DNA of 64,000 nucleotides from Vicingaceae bacterium (GTDB lineage Bacteria; Bacteroidota; Bacteroidia; Flavobacteriales_E; Vicingaceae): NCBI GenBank assembly GCA_018402765.1, contig JAGYIE010000001.1, positions 248,001 to 312,000 of the forward strand, read 5' to 3'. Shown piece by piece: positions 17,941 to 28,767 of this stretch (position 1 is its first letter; each line of letters starts with the position of its first letter). The notes under the pieces were generated by a model. It saw only the letters and a program-made list of their open reading frames with translations, ran no database searches and was not told where the DNA came from. The position numbers and the translations under genes were made by a program.

Positions 17941-20733
17941 TTGATTGCAAAATTTACAATATTTTGCGGCTGAATTGTGTTCGAAGCAATCTTTTTCAAG
18001 CATTTCTGTAAAAATACGGTTTAACAAATTTTCAACTGCTTCTAAATGGTTGCTATTTGGAAATTTATCATCAAAATTTAATGTACTTAATCCATCCTTA
18101 ATCTTTCGTAACGATAGGATTCCTGACTCAGGTAACTCGTTTAAATTGTGTTTCTTGGCATACATATATCCATAGATCATAAGCTGAATAGCTTGTCCAA
18201 ATTTGGATAAATCCACTTCATCAAATCCTTTTGATAACTTCAGTTTGGCATTATCTACTATTCCTGTTTTATAATCAATTACTCGAAGTATTCCGTCTAC
18301 TTCATCTATTCGGTCGGCAGTACCTTTTAGCGTAGCGGTTATTTTTTCACCGTTAAATTCAAACTCAAATGGTTGTTTCAATTTCTCTTCTAGACTGATT
18401 ATCCGTAAACTTTTCTTGGTCAAAAGCACTTTTTCTTGTTTAAAGAATTCATGGATATACGATTGAGCAACCGTATAAATCAGATGATTTTTACCCACTT
18501 TTAAGGTTGTGCTGCCATACTTTTCAGTGAAGAGTTCGATGCACTTGGTTTTGGCAAGCTGTTCTAATTCCTGCAGTTGTTCTAGTACAACTGTTTTTCC
18601 AATTTGCGCTGTATAGGCTTCTTCCAAAGCTTCGTGAATAATTTCTCCAAAAGAATTGGCTGCAATGCTTTCTTCAATTTCTTTAGGCTCTTTTATTCTA
18701 ATTACATATTGGTAATAAAAGTCCAATGGGCAGGTTAAGAAAGTATTAATAGCAGAAGGGGAAATTCCTCTTTCTAATCGGGCTTTAATCTTTTCATCAA
18801 TTAGTGCATTTCGCGGAATCGATATAGCCACAGACTGGGCGACCGGCAGGGGAGTTTGTACCAATGTTTCCGTTATGGTTATTTCCGAATTATACTTTGG
18901 TAACTCATTTACCAATTGTTCAATAAATCGGCTTCGTTCTCCACCGCCCATTTTATCTGATGAAGAATTATAAATAAGTGAAATATTCTCAGCGCGTTGA
19001 ATTAGGCGATAAAAGTGATACGCATAAATCGCATCTTTTTCTTTGTGTGTGGGTAAGCCAAATTGATGTTTTATATCATAAGGGATAAACGAATTTTGGG
19101 ACTTTCCCGACGGCAAAACACCTTCGTTTACGGTTGTTATGATTAAATTTTTAAAGTCAATGGTTCTGGTTTCCAATACACCAAGAAGTTGCAAACCACT
19201 TAAGGGTTCTCCAAAAAATGGAATAGTAGATTGTTTGCACAGTTGTTTAAAAATAGAGTAGAAGGTGGATAGCTTTTCTATGCTATTAAATCGTTTCTGC
19301 AAATCATTGATTTGATTTAGAATTTTAGCAAGGTTGAACAGGTATTCAACGTCTAATTTTTGATTTGCGGCTTTGTTGTCTTCAGTATAATTATTCTTAG
19401 CAGTTTCTATTAACTGCAATAATCGTTTGATGACAAAATTTACGGTTAATTCATTTTCTTCTTGTATCCCAATGCTCTTCAATAGTGGAATATAAACCAT
19501 TAAATCGCCAATCGGAATATACACAGCATTTGACTTCTCAATGGTAGCTTTGCACTGCTGAATAGCTGACGGCGTAATGTCGCTAGAGAGAGATGCTAAA
19601 AATGGATGCTCTAACAGGTTAAAAAGGTCTTTGTAGTAAAAAGCTACGGTCTTTCGTTGTTCAAAAAATAGCTCAGCTTTTTGATGCAAGTGAATAAACC
19701 GCTCAAAAAAGGTGTAAATAGGGCTATTGTTAATGGGATAACCCATGGTAATATTTACTTTTTCTACTTCATCCGGTAAGGATTGTAAAACAGGTAACAA
19801 TAAATTCTCATCTGCCAAAACCACTGCAGTATCTCGATAATCGTTTGAATTATCCGCATCTTCAAGTAGCTTTCCGGTTAACTTTGCTTGTCCTACATTT
19901 TTAGGTACAGCGTAAATCGTAATGTTCTTAGGCGATTTAAAATGATTTCCAATGTTATTGAACCCATGTTCAAAGTGCGGTTTTTTCTTGAGCTGTCGCA
20001 TAAATAAGCCAGCTTCATGTAACTCATCATTTAGGTAATAATCATCTGCATCAAAAAACATTGTAGCTTTTCTTGCCAAAACAAACCGCTCCATAATTAA
20101 TTGTTCTGCAGCTGTTAGCGCATTAAAGCCTGCAAAGTAGATGTGATGGTAAGTGGAGGTTTCAATTTTCTCATCAGAAAGCTGGTCTGCAGCTATTCGA
20201 TAGGACAAACCTGGATAAGCAAGCTGCCGCGATTCGAGCTCGTGACGTAGAGCATTATATAAGCTCTCCATCTGCTTCCAAAACTTTAAGTAGTTGCGTT
20301 GAACTTCTGTAATTTCAGATAGTTCTAAATTCCAAACTTCTATAGCTCTGGCTTCGTTTACATAAGAGAAGATTTTATCTGGTGCAATTAAATAGCGATC
20401 TATTTCATTAAAATCTTGAAGCAGAGTAGTGCCCCATTGCATAAATTCATCAAAGCTATTCTGCTCTTCTACAGGAACTACTTTCTTGTAGATTTCGTAA
20501 AATTCAAATTGAAGTTGTACATTATTCAATACACTTACACCCGATAAGTCTTCTAAAAACTCTTCTGCACTGATAATTTTTGGTGCCCAAATAGCACCGC
20601 TAACCAATGTTCCAAAATGCTTTTTTAAAAACAAGGCAGCTCTTCGGTTAGGAAGAACGATTACAGTGTTTTCAAGTTGTTCTTGTTGCTCATTTATAAC
20701 ACGTTGAGCTATTTCGTATAGAAAATCTTGCAT
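17938..20733 (-). CDS. AddB/RecB-like PD-(D/E)XK exonuclease
   Basis: A 931-residue protein like the AddB subunit of bacterial double-strand-break processing helicase-nucleases. The N-terminal half is a helicase-like fold without an obvious Walker A (TVIVLPNRRAALFLKKHFG). The C-terminal nuclease domain shows SPSAINTFLTCPLDFYYQY, the helix FGEIIHEALEEAY, and the catalytic strand RVIDYKTG. The cysteines in TFLTCPLDF and the terminal KYCKFCNQ fit the iron-sulfur staple of AddB nuclease domains. Begins 9 bases after the response regulator stop, so it seems to be the last gene of a three-gene unit. The partner helicase AddA is not seen here. Confidence 0.82.
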   Translation of the reverse strand: MQDFLYEIAQRVINEQQEQLENTVIVLPNRRAALFLKKHFGTLVSGAIWAPKIISAEEFLEDLSGVSVLNNVQLQFEFYEIYKKVVPVEEQNSFDEFMQWGTTLLQDFNEIDRYLIAPDKIFSYVNEARAIEVWNLELSEITEVQRNYLKFWKQMESLYNALRHELESRQLAYPGLSYRIAADQLSDEKIETSTYHHIYFAGFNALTAAEQLIMERFVLARKATMFFDADDYYLNDELHEAGLFMRQLKKKPHFEHGFNNIGNHFKSPKNITIYAVPKNVGQAKLTGKLLEDADNSNDYRDTAVVLADENLLLPVLQSLPDEVEKVNITMGYPINNSPIYTFFERFIHLHQKAELFFEQRKTVAFYYKDLFNLLEHPFLASLSSDITPSAIQQCKATIEKSNAVYIPIGDLMVYIPLLKSIGIQEENELTVNFVIKRLLQLIETAKNNYTEDNKAANQKLDVEYLFNLAKILNQINDLQKRFNSIEKLSTFYSIFKQLCKQSTIPFFGEPLSGLQLLGVLETRTIDFKNLIITTVNEGVLPSGKSQNSFIPYDIKHQFGLPTHKEKDAIYAYHFYRLIQRAENISLIYNSSSDKMGGGERSRFIEQLVNELPKYNSEITITETLVQTPLPVAQSVAISIPRNALIDEKIKARLERGISPSAINTFLTCPLDFYYQYVIRIKEPKEIEESIAANSFGEIIHEALEEAYTAQIGKTVVLEQLQELEQLAKTKCIELFTEKYGSTTLKVGKNHLIYTVAQSYIHEFFKQEKVLLTKKSLRIISLEEKLKQPFEFEFNGEKITATLKGTADRIDEVDGILRVIDYKTGIVDNAKLKLSKGFDEVDLSKFGQAIQLMIYGYMYAKKHNLNELPESGILSLRKIKDGLSTLNFDDKFPNSNHLEAVENLLNRIFTEMLEKDCFEHNSAAKYCKFCNQ

Positions 20734-20742
20734 TTCGTAAAC

Positions 20743-21444
20743 TTACTCAATTGCCAATTTAAAACCAACGCCATGGATATTGATTATTTCAATTTTAGGA
20801 TCATTATTTAGAAATTTTCGAATCTTAGATATATATACATCCATACTTCTACCACTAAAATAGTCAGAAACACCCCAAACTTCCTCCAATACTTCCTCTC
20901 TGTTTAATACATCGTTTTTGTTTAGACACAGCAATCGCAGTAAATCGGCTTCCTTCTTGGTTAGCTTTTGGCGTTTTCCATTGCGCTCCAAGAATTGATT
21001 ATTCACATTGAAAAGGTATTCGCCAATCTGGTGTTCTTTTGGTTCGTTTAGTCGAATTTCCTTCCGATGATTTGATCTATTTAGTATGTTCTGAATGCGC
21101 AAAATCAATTCGTCAAAGTCAAATGGCTTAGTAACATAATCATCAGCACCAAGTTTCAACCCTTTTATTTTATCCTCTTTTTGAGCTCGTGCCGATACGA
21201 ACAAAATAGGTATGCGCTCATCTTTCTCTTTAATGATTTTTCCTACAGTAAAACCATCCATTTTAGGCAGCATTATGTCCAATAAGCAAAGATCTATTTG
21301 CTCGGTTTGTATTGCCTTAATAGCTTGCTCTCCATCGGTGCAGAGCTTCACAAAATAACCTGCTTCTTGAAGTTTATCTGTAGTGACAAATCCCAAGTTT
21401 TCATCATCCTCTAATAGTAATATTGTAGCCTTATATTGTCTCAT
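20743..21444 (-). CDS. OmpR-type response regulator
   Basis: A 233-residue two-component response regulator. The receiver domain begins ATILLLEDDENLG (acidic pocket), with the phosphorylated Asp in LCLLDIMLPKMDGF and the conserved Lys in DDYVTKPFDFDEL. The C-terminal winged helix carries LTKKEADLLRLLCLN and RSMDVYISKIRKFL. Start chosen at ATG 21444: the frame extends to an ATG at 21498, but that would overlap the upstream kinase gene and precede the first receiver strand with 18 unrelated residues. It resembles RprY of Bacteroides. Lies 13 bases after the kinase gene. Confidence 0.9.
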   Translation of the reverse strand: MRQYKATILLLEDDENLGFVTTDKLQEAGYFVKLCTDGEQAIKAIQTEQIDLCLLDIMLPKMDGFTVGKIIKEKDERIPILFVSARAQKEDKIKGLKLGADDYVTKPFDFDELILRIQNILNRSNHRKEIRLNEPKEHQIGEYLFNVNNQFLERNGKRQKLTKKEADLLRLLCLNKNDVLNREEVLEEVWGVSDYFSGRSMDVYISKIRKFLNNDPKIEIINIHGVGFKLAIE

Positions 21445-21457
21445 AATACGTTCTTCT

Positions 21458-22732
21458 TTATTGTTTAAAGGGAAGAAAGACGGAAAATATGGATCCATTG
21501 GGTGTGTTCTTTTTTAATTTTATAAAACCATTGTGCAGCTTGGTCATTGTAGCAGCATAGTTAAGCCCCAATCCAAAGCCTTTTACATCATGTAAATCAC
21601 CTGTAGTCACGCGATAAAATTTCTCAAAAATATTCTTTTGGTCCTTTTCAGGGATTCCGATGCCGTTATCTTTAAATTGGATTTTAATGCCATTATTTTC
21701 TACCGAGGTTTCTATAATAACCTGAGGTGAATCTTTTGAGTATTTAATAGCATTATCAATCAAATTAAAGAAAACATTGCCCAAATGAAAGGCATCACCA
21801 ACAACTAATGCGTTTGCCGATATGAATTTAGTAATAATTTCTCCGTTTCTATTTTTTGAGATTAGTTCAAAACTTCGAATGGTATTGGTAAGTAATTGAT
21901 GAAGATCAACGTCTTTTTTTTCTAGTGTGATATTGCTACTTTCTAGGGAAGCCATTTGCAATACTTTTTCTACTTGTGTTTTAAGTCGATTGTTTTCTTC
22001 TTTAATAATCCGAGCATACGTTTTTAATCGTTCTGGATTTTCTAAAATAGTATCGCTTCCCAATACATCTATACTTAGAGAAATAGTAGAGATCGGTGTT
22101 TTTAGTTCATGGGTCATGTTGTTAATGAAGTCGGTTTTAATCTCAGCGATTCGCTTTTGCTTCATAATTACCCATATGGTATAACTAAAAAAGAGCATTA
22201 CGATAAAGATAAATACGGTAGAAAATACCCAGAAATCCATTGCACTAATGATATAGGAGCTCTTTTCAGGAAAAAAAACACCAAAATAATGCGTGCTTTC
22301 TGTCCAACGTTCATTTTTTGAAGCAAAATTGATGAACGATTTATCATCTTTCTCTAATGGAACATTTTTCCCAAATACAATAGAATCCGTAAAGCAGTCG
22401 TAAATAACAAATTCAAAATCAGTTTTTATATTTCTGTTTTCAAACTCTTTAGTTAAAATATTTTCAAGCAAAAATGGGTGAAGCGTGTCATTTGTGCTAA
22501 CAATATAAAAGTTAGAACTAATTTGCTGAACCGGAGCATAAACATCAGAGGTATCTTGGTTCACACGTTGAACTGTTCGGGCCACATTGCTTAAGGCAAC
22601 AAAAACGCGTTCATCAAACTGCTTAGACTCAAGATTAAAGGCCTTGTTTACCCAAAATAATTGAAAACCTCCTATTCCCAACAAGCTAATTGCTGCAAAA
22701 AGAATAATTAAACGAATGGTTTTTTGACTCAT
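21458..22732 (-). CDS. sensor histidine kinase
   Basis: A 424-residue membrane kinase. Transmembrane helices at about residues 8-27 and 167-190 flank a periplasmic sensor domain of about 135 residues (FVALSNVARTVQRVNQDTSD...). The phosphoacceptor helix is NNMTHELKTPISTISLS, followed by the ATP-binding boxes NVFFNLIDNAIKYS (N box), IQFKDNGIGIPEKD (G1), FEKFYRVTTGDLHDVKGFGLGLNY (F and G2; pieces FEKFYRV and GFGLGLNY). It is paired with the response regulator just downstream, as in the RprX/RprY systems of Bacteroidota. The signal is unknown. Confidence 0.92.
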   Translation of the reverse strand: MSQKTIRLIILFAAISLLGIGGFQLFWVNKAFNLESKQFDERVFVALSNVARTVQRVNQDTSDVYAPVQQISSNFYIVSTNDTLHPFLLENILTKEFENRNIKTDFEFVIYDCFTDSIVFGKNVPLEKDDKSFINFASKNERWTESTHYFGVFFPEKSSYIISAMDFWVFSTVFIFIVMLFFSYTIWVIMKQKRIAEIKTDFINNMTHELKTPISTISLSIDVLGSDTILENPERLKTYARIIKEENNRLKTQVEKVLQMASLESSNITLEKKDVDLHQLLTNTIRSFELISKNRNGEIITKFISANALVVGDAFHLGNVFFNLIDNAIKYSKDSPQVIIETSVENNGIKIQFKDNGIGIPEKDQKNIFEKFYRVTTGDLHDVKGFGLGLNYAATMTKLHNGFIKLKKNTPNGSIFSVFLPFKQ

Positions 22733-22794
22733 AAGGGTGTAAATTTAACCTCAAAATTAAAGGATATTACCTCCTTAACTTATTTTTAACTTTT

Positions 22795-23049
22795 ATGACT
22801 GAGAATCTTAAGTTTCCGCAATATCGCAAATATAAAAATGGAAAATCAGTATTTAAAATATCTTCACCATCTACTTTTACTGAGATACAAGTAATTGGAA
22901 GTAATGCTATTGTGCATACAGTAGAAGCCAAAATTTTACCTGATAGAAACTACATTTACGATATGTTGTATGCTTTTGAAGCAAATTGGGATAAAATATC
23001 TGCTATAGACTATGCTAATTTTCAAGAAAAAGTAACGCAAAAACAATAA
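22795..23049 (+). CDS. conserved small hypothetical protein
   Basis: An 84-residue protein starting MTENLKFPQYRKYKNG, without signal peptide, lying 38 bases upstream of porQ on the same strand. The mixed basic/aromatic sequence and the short spacing to a T9SS gene support a real gene, but no family with known function was recognised. Divergent from the histidine kinase. Confidence 0.6.
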   Translation: MTENLKFPQYRKYKNGKSVFKISSPSTFTEIQVIGSNAIVHTVEAKILPDRNYIYDMLYAFEANWDKISAIDYANFQEKVTQKQ

Positions 23050-23087
23050 AATCAACCATAATACGTATAAATCCTAAAATATTAAGA

Positions 23088-24128
23088 ATGAAGCAACTTC
23101 TAACGCTATTACTTCCTTTTTGTTTATTGATTTCTTATTCTGCTTCCGGGCAAAACGGAGGAACTGATACTTACGAATTTTTGGATTTAACCTATTCAGC
23201 GCGAATTGCTGCTCTTGGTGGTGTTGCAATTGCAATAAAAGACAATGATCCAAACCTTGGATTGGCAAATCCTGCCCTTTTAAATAAAGAAATGGATAAC
23301 CAAATGACCTTAAATTATACCAATTATTTAAGCGATATCAATTATGGCTATACCTCTTTTACCAAACATTATGACTCTATTGGGACGTTTAATGTGGGCT
23401 TGAAGTATGTGAGTTACGGCGAGTTTGTCGAGCGAGATGCAGGAGGCAATGAATTGGGTACGTTCAATGCAGGAGAATATGCAATAGTAATGGGCTACGC
23501 AAAAGAGTTGAACAACAATTTTAGTATAGGCGCTAATTTTAAAACCATTCTTTCATCTTTGTACGACTATCAATCATTTGGAGTAGCATTAGACTTAGGA
23601 ACTACTTATTATTTAAAGGATAAAGGATTTACGGCTAGTTTGGTCGTAAAAAATATTGGTTCACAGATTACCACTTACACGGAAGATAACCGTGAACCTA
23701 TTCCTTTTGAGATTCAGGCAGGAATATCTAAAAAATTAAAGAATGTACCGCTACGCTTTTCTTTAACTGCTCATAGTTTAGAAACCCCCGATTTAACCTA
23801 TGAAAGGCAAATCAAAAATGAAGGAGGCTTATTGGGAGTTACCCAAGAAGAGGATAATCAAGATGGACTTTTAGAAAATATGGCTCGCCATACTGTGGTT
23901 GGCGTTGAGTTTTTACCATCACAAAATTTTCACATTCGATTGGGGTATAACTATCAAAGAAGAAGAGAGTTATTAGTTGAAGAAAAGACTGGATTAGTGG
24001 GAATGAGTTTTGGTTTTGGCATGCGAATTTCTAAATTTCATATCAGTTATGGTCATGCATCTTATCATCAAGCTGGAGGTATCAACACATTTTCTGTAGT
24101 TACCCGTATTGCTGATTTTTACAATTAG
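23088..24128 (+). CDS. porQ: type IX secretion system protein PorQ
   Basis: A 346-residue outer-membrane beta-barrel protein of the PorV/PorQ group. Signal peptide about residues 1-21 (LLLPFCLLISYSASGQ). Typical opening of the mature protein is YSARIAALGGVAIAIKDNDP followed by LGLANPALLNKEMDNQM, then alternating barrel strands to the terminal aromatic FYN. PorQ is needed for T9SS function at the attachment complex. It is followed after 14 bases by cmk, a linkage seen in related genomes. Confidence 0.85.
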   Translation: MKQLLTLLLPFCLLISYSASGQNGGTDTYEFLDLTYSARIAALGGVAIAIKDNDPNLGLANPALLNKEMDNQMTLNYTNYLSDINYGYTSFTKHYDSIGTFNVGLKYVSYGEFVERDAGGNELGTFNAGEYAIVMGYAKELNNNFSIGANFKTILSSLYDYQSFGVALDLGTTYYLKDKGFTASLVVKNIGSQITTYTEDNREPIPFEIQAGISKKLKNVPLRFSLTAHSLETPDLTYERQIKNEGGLLGVTQEEDNQDGLLENMARHTVVGVEFLPSQNFHIRLGYNYQRRRELLVEEKTGLVGMSFGFGMRISKFHISYGHASYHQAGGINTFSVVTRIADFYN

Positions 24129-24130
24129 TG

Positions 24131-24138
24131 TAATTTAG
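24131..24138 (+). promoter_or_regulatory. -7 box (TAATTTAG) abutting cmk
   Basis: Seven of eight positions match the Bacteroidota TAnnTTTG box, and it ends 4 bases before the cmk ATG, the same spacing seen at recN, bamD and the gene at 47557. It sits in the porQ-cmk gap, so it would be an internal promoter. Confidence 0.45.
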
Positions 24139-24142
24139 CTGC

Positions 24143-24829
24143 ATGTCTAAAATTGTAATTGCCATTGATGGCTATTCTTCTTGCGGTAAAAGTACTTTGG
24201 CTAAAACCCTAGCCAAGCATTTGTCTTACGCATTTATTGATACAGGTGCTATGTATCGTGCTGCAACACTTTACTTTATGCGTAGAGGAGTGATCGATTT
24301 TGATTCACTTACTGAAGAAACAATTGAAAACTATCTGAATCAAATTACCATCGATTTTAGATATAATGAGACCAAAGGATTTTCTGATGCATATTTAAAT
24401 GGCGAATATGTAGAAGACGAAATTAGAAGTAAAGCAGTTTCTAATGCGGTTAGCGCACTAAGTCAATTAAAGGCTGTGCGAACGAAAATGGTTGGATTAC
24501 AGCAGGAACTCGGGAAAAAGAAAGGGGTTGTAATGGATGGTAGAGATATCGGAACGGTTGTTTTTCCTGATGCTGAGTTAAAGTTGTTTATGACCGCCGA
24601 CCCAAAAGTGCGTGCAATACGCCGATTTGAAGAACTGCAATCCAAAGGAGTGGAGATGACCTTAGAAGAGGTAATGCAAAACCTTACTGAGCGTGACTCT
24701 AATGATACAAATAGAAAAGAAAATCCATTGGTTCAGGCAGAAGATGCAATTGTTATAGACAATACCAACATAACCAGAGAGGAGCAACTTAGAATAGCAC
24801 TAGACTTAGTTAACGAACGATTGAATTAA
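24143..24829 (+). CDS. cmk: (d)CMP kinase
   Basis: Phosphorylates CMP and dCMP to the diphosphates. The P-loop is AIDGYSSCGKSTLAKTLA, followed by the substrate region IDTGAMYRAATLYF and the conserved MDGRDIGTVVFPDA. The lid has the Arg-rich TERDSNDTNRKENPL. The length of 228 residues is normal. It lies directly after porQ, and its last 4 bases overlap the convergent ispH. Confidence 0.96.
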   Translation: MSKIVIAIDGYSSCGKSTLAKTLAKHLSYAFIDTGAMYRAATLYFMRRGVIDFDSLTEETIENYLNQITIDFRYNETKGFSDAYLNGEYVEDEIRSKAVSNAVSALSQLKAVRTKMVGLQQELGKKKGVVMDGRDIGTVVFPDAELKLFMTADPKVRAIRRFEELQSKGVEMTLEEVMQNLTERDSNDTNRKENPLVQAEDAIVIDNTNITREEQLRIALDLVNERLN

Positions 24830-26046
24830 ACGACTTCAGAAGCCACTTGCTCTATACTTTTACTTCCAGGGAAATACGCTAACAGCTTACTAATAACTGC
24901 ATCTATCATCGTGTCAGGGCAGGACGCTCCACTTGTTAAGATTATTTTAGTTGGCGTATTTTTAGGTAAAAACCCTGTTGTTTCTATCAGCTCATGTTGC
25001 TTATAATTGAAGTGATGAATTTTTTGTTCATCTTTAATTTCATCTGCCGAAGAGATGAAAAAGGTTGGTAGCTTTTCTTCGCATAGTTCAACGATATGAG
25101 AAGTGTTAGAACTGTTGTATCCACCAACAACTATAGCGATATCAGCAGTTTCTTTTAATAAAGCATAGGTTGCTTGTTGATTATCATTGGTGGCATAACA
25201 TAAGGTATCTCTTGTATCGGCAAAGTGATTCTTAAGATTTAACTCCCCATACTTTTCTAACATTACTTGCTTAAAGTAATCAGCTATTTCTTGGGTTTCA
25301 TTAGCTAACATGGTAGTCTGATTTACTACTCCAACGCGTTCCAAGTGGGTGTCCATATCAAAACTTGTTGAGTACCGACCTGCGAAACGACTAAAGAAAA
25401 CTTTCTTATCGATTTTGTTTAATATAATGCCACCCAGAATACGCGCTTCTTCAATATCTTTTATGATAATTGAAGGTGCAGCAGCATCACTATGAGAGAA
25501 TGTTGCGCGTGTTTCTTCGTGATTATATTTTCCATGAATTAAGACCGTATAATCATCTTTTCCAAGTTTGTCAGATTGTTTCCAAACTTTGTTTACAAAA
25601 GGGCAAGTAGTGTTGTATTTTTGAGTTTCAATTTCTTTGTGAGCTAACAGCTGTTCAATTTCTAATGTAGTACCAAAGGCAGGAATAATAACGACATCCT
25701 CACTTGTTAAATCATCCCATTCGATGAAATGATTTCCCTCTGTATCCATTATAAAATCAATTCCTTTAGTTTGTAAATCAGCATTTACAATAGGGTTGTG
25801 AATCATTTGCGAAAGCAATAAAATACGTTTTCCAGGATTTTCTTCTACTGCTCGATAGGCAATTTCTATTGCATTTTCAACGCCGTAACAAAATCCAAAA
25901 TGTCGTGCAATATAAAATTGAACAGGTCCAAAATCCAATAAAGTGGGAGTGAAGTCTTTTTTTCTTGGATCACTTATTTTTCGAGCTTCTTTGATGGAGC
26001 CAATAAATGAACTTCTGTAATAGGTAGGTATATTGAACTGTTTCAT
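24826..26046 (-). CDS. ispH: 4-hydroxy-3-methylbut-2-enyl diphosphate reductase IspH
   Basis: The last enzyme of the non-mevalonate isoprenoid pathway, an oxygen-sensitive [4Fe-4S] reductase that releases IPP and DMAPP. Cluster cysteines are in ARHFGFCYGVENA, NTTCPFVNKVW and TSGASCPDTMID. The protein is the long Bacteroidota form (406 aa), with an N-terminal extension of about 50 residues before the catalytic core. Start taken as ATG 26046 (MKQFNIPTYYRSSF); the frame reaches a GTG at 26082, but a TAATTTTG promoter box (26064-26071) lies inside that extension. Confidence 0.95.
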   Translation of the reverse strand: MKQFNIPTYYRSSFIGSIKEARKISDPRKKDFTPTLLDFGPVQFYIARHFGFCYGVENAIEIAYRAVEENPGKRILLLSQMIHNPIVNADLQTKGIDFIMDTEGNHFIEWDDLTSEDVVIIPAFGTTLEIEQLLAHKEIETQKYNTTCPFVNKVWKQSDKLGKDDYTVLIHGKYNHEETRATFSHSDAAAPSIIIKDIEEARILGGIILNKIDKKVFFSRFAGRYSTSFDMDTHLERVGVVNQTTMLANETQEIADYFKQVMLEKYGELNLKNHFADTRDTLCYATNDNQQATYALLKETADIAIVVGGYNSSNTSHIVELCEEKLPTFFISSADEIKDEQKIHHFNYKQHELIETTGFLPKNTPTKIILTSGASCPDTMIDAVISKLLAYFPGSKSIEQVASEVV

Positions 26047-26063
26047 AATAACTATTTGCAAGC

Positions 26064-26071
26064 CAAAATTA
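26064..26071 (-). promoter_or_regulatory. -7 promoter box for ispH
   Basis: TAATTTTG on the minus strand, a full match to TAnnTTTG, ending 17 bases before the ispH ATG at 26046. It decides the start site, because the longer reading frame would contain the promoter. Confidence 0.6.
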
Positions 26072-26161
26072 ACAAAAAGCACGTTAAGAAGTTCGACAAG
26101 GTCAAGTTAGATTTAGTTAAAGTGTTACCGTGATTTTATCCGAATTCAAGTTTTATAAAAA

Positions 26162-26190
26162 CAAAAAAGCGAATCAATTAACGATTCGCT
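26162..26190 (-). terminator. terminator after the 32-residue protein gene
   Basis: AGCGAATC (26168-26175) pairs with GATTCGCT (26183-26190). On the minus strand the hairpin is followed by six Ts, separating the small gene at 26212 from ispH. Confidence 0.75.
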
Positions 26191-26211
26191 TTTCATTTTT
26201 TTAATGTTGTA

Positions 26212-26310
26212 TTATTTTCCTTTTTTTAGTCTTTTGGCTTCCTTCTTTTCTTTTGGAGTCATTGTAGGCTCTTTTTTTACATTCTTTTTTGAATCTTGAC
26301 CTTTTGCCAT
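26212..26310 (-). CDS. 32-residue lysine-rich protein
   Basis: A complete short frame from ATG 26310 to TAA 26212, product beginning MAKGQDSKKNVKKEP and ending RLKKGK. More than a third of its residues are lysine. Very similar tiny basic proteins are, to my knowledge, common in Bacteroidota genomes. It has its own terminator just downstream, supporting expression. The function is unknown; nucleic-acid or ribosome association is only a guess from charge. Confidence 0.6.
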   Translation of the reverse strand: MAKGQDSKKNVKKEPTMTPKEKKEAKRLKKGK

Positions 26311-26417
26311 CGTGTTACGTTTTTAATGGTTGTAATATGCTTATCAAATATGAGCATAAATATTGAGATTGGAATTTTAGAAGTACAAGAATTACATGAT
26401 TTAGTTGGTTAATTCGT

Positions 26418-26468
26418 AAAAAAACAAAACCCTCTTAACAATTTTATAAAGAATCGGTAAAAAGGGTT
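26418..26468 (-). terminator. terminator after the YbiT-type ABC-F gene
   Basis: On the minus strand AACCCTTTTTA (26468-26458) can pair with TAAGAGGGTT (26437-26428), with one bulge and a G-U pair, followed by the T-rich TTGTTTTTTT. It lies 26 bases after the stop of the ABC-F gene. Confidence 0.6.
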
Positions 26469-26493
26469 CCTAATTCATTAAAAAAGAATAGCG

Positions 26494-28110
<1,617 letters not shown>

Positions 28111-28127
28111 CTATGCTTTTGAGACCG

Positions 28128-28135
28128 CAAAATTA
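28128..28135 (-). promoter_or_regulatory. -7 promoter box for the YbiT-type gene
   Basis: TAATTTTG on the minus strand, a full match to TAnnTTTG, ending 20 bases before the ATG at 28107. Confidence 0.55.
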
Positions 28136-28244
28136 CTGATAAAAACAGACAATTGATAAGAATAAAACAATATATCAATTAGTCAATATATCAATTAGTC
28201 AATCAGCCACAGGGCTGACAAGTGAATCATCTAAGTTTTTAAAA

Positions 28245-28691
28245 CTATTCCGCATCTCCAGGAACTAAATAAATAGGAATACTTACTTCTTTAATTAACT
28301 CATCAGTAATACTGCCAATGAAAATGGAGTGGAGGAGTCCATGATTTTTATTTCCTAAGATAAGTAGATCAATTGCTAATTTGTCCACTTCTTTTCGAAT
28401 CATTTCTTCGGTAGGTCCCTGAATGGTCAATCCCTCAGCATTTACACCCATAGCTTGTAAAATGTTTGTTTGCTCTTGTAATGCTCGGTGTGAAGCTTTT
28501 AATTGCTCAGTAGTCAAATCACGTATGTATTGTGGACCAACTTCAAAGCCGACAAAGTCTGGATTAGGAGCAACTATTTGAATTAGCCAACATTTTGAAT
28601 CAAATGCCAATGCTAATTTTGCAGCTTCTGAAATCATTCGGCTTGTTAATTTACTGTTGTTTGTTTCAATAGCAACTAATATGTTTTTCAT
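28245..28691 (-). CDS. universal stress protein family (UspA)
   Basis: A 148-residue single-domain Usp protein. It opens with MKNILVAIETNNSKLT and ends with the nucleotide-binding signature LLILGNKNHGLLHSIFIGSITDELI, here noted as LGNKNHG and GSITDELI (the classical form is G-2x-G-9x-G-S/T). Cytoplasmic, likely ATP-binding and dimeric. It stands alone between the ABC-F gene and the divergent lipoprotein unit. Confidence 0.85.
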   Translation of the reverse strand: MKNILVAIETNNSKLTSRMISEAAKLALAFDSKCWLIQIVAPNPDFVGFEVGPQYIRDLTTEQLKASHRALQEQTNILQAMGVNAEGLTIQGPTEEMIRKEVDKLAIDLLILGNKNHGLLHSIFIGSITDELIKEVSIPIYLVPGDAE

Positions 28692-28767
28692 AATAAATTT
28701 ATTAAATTAGTGGCGTATAATTTTAAAAAATTTAGGATTTTATAAACAAGATAAATATTAATAGTAA

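Noticed and set aside
21445-21498. Upstream ATG for the response regulator
   Set aside because: It lies inside the kinase gene and adds 18 residues unrelated to receiver domains.
26050-26082. GTG start for IspH
   Set aside because: A TAATTTTG promoter box lies within the extension; ATG 26046 fits better.
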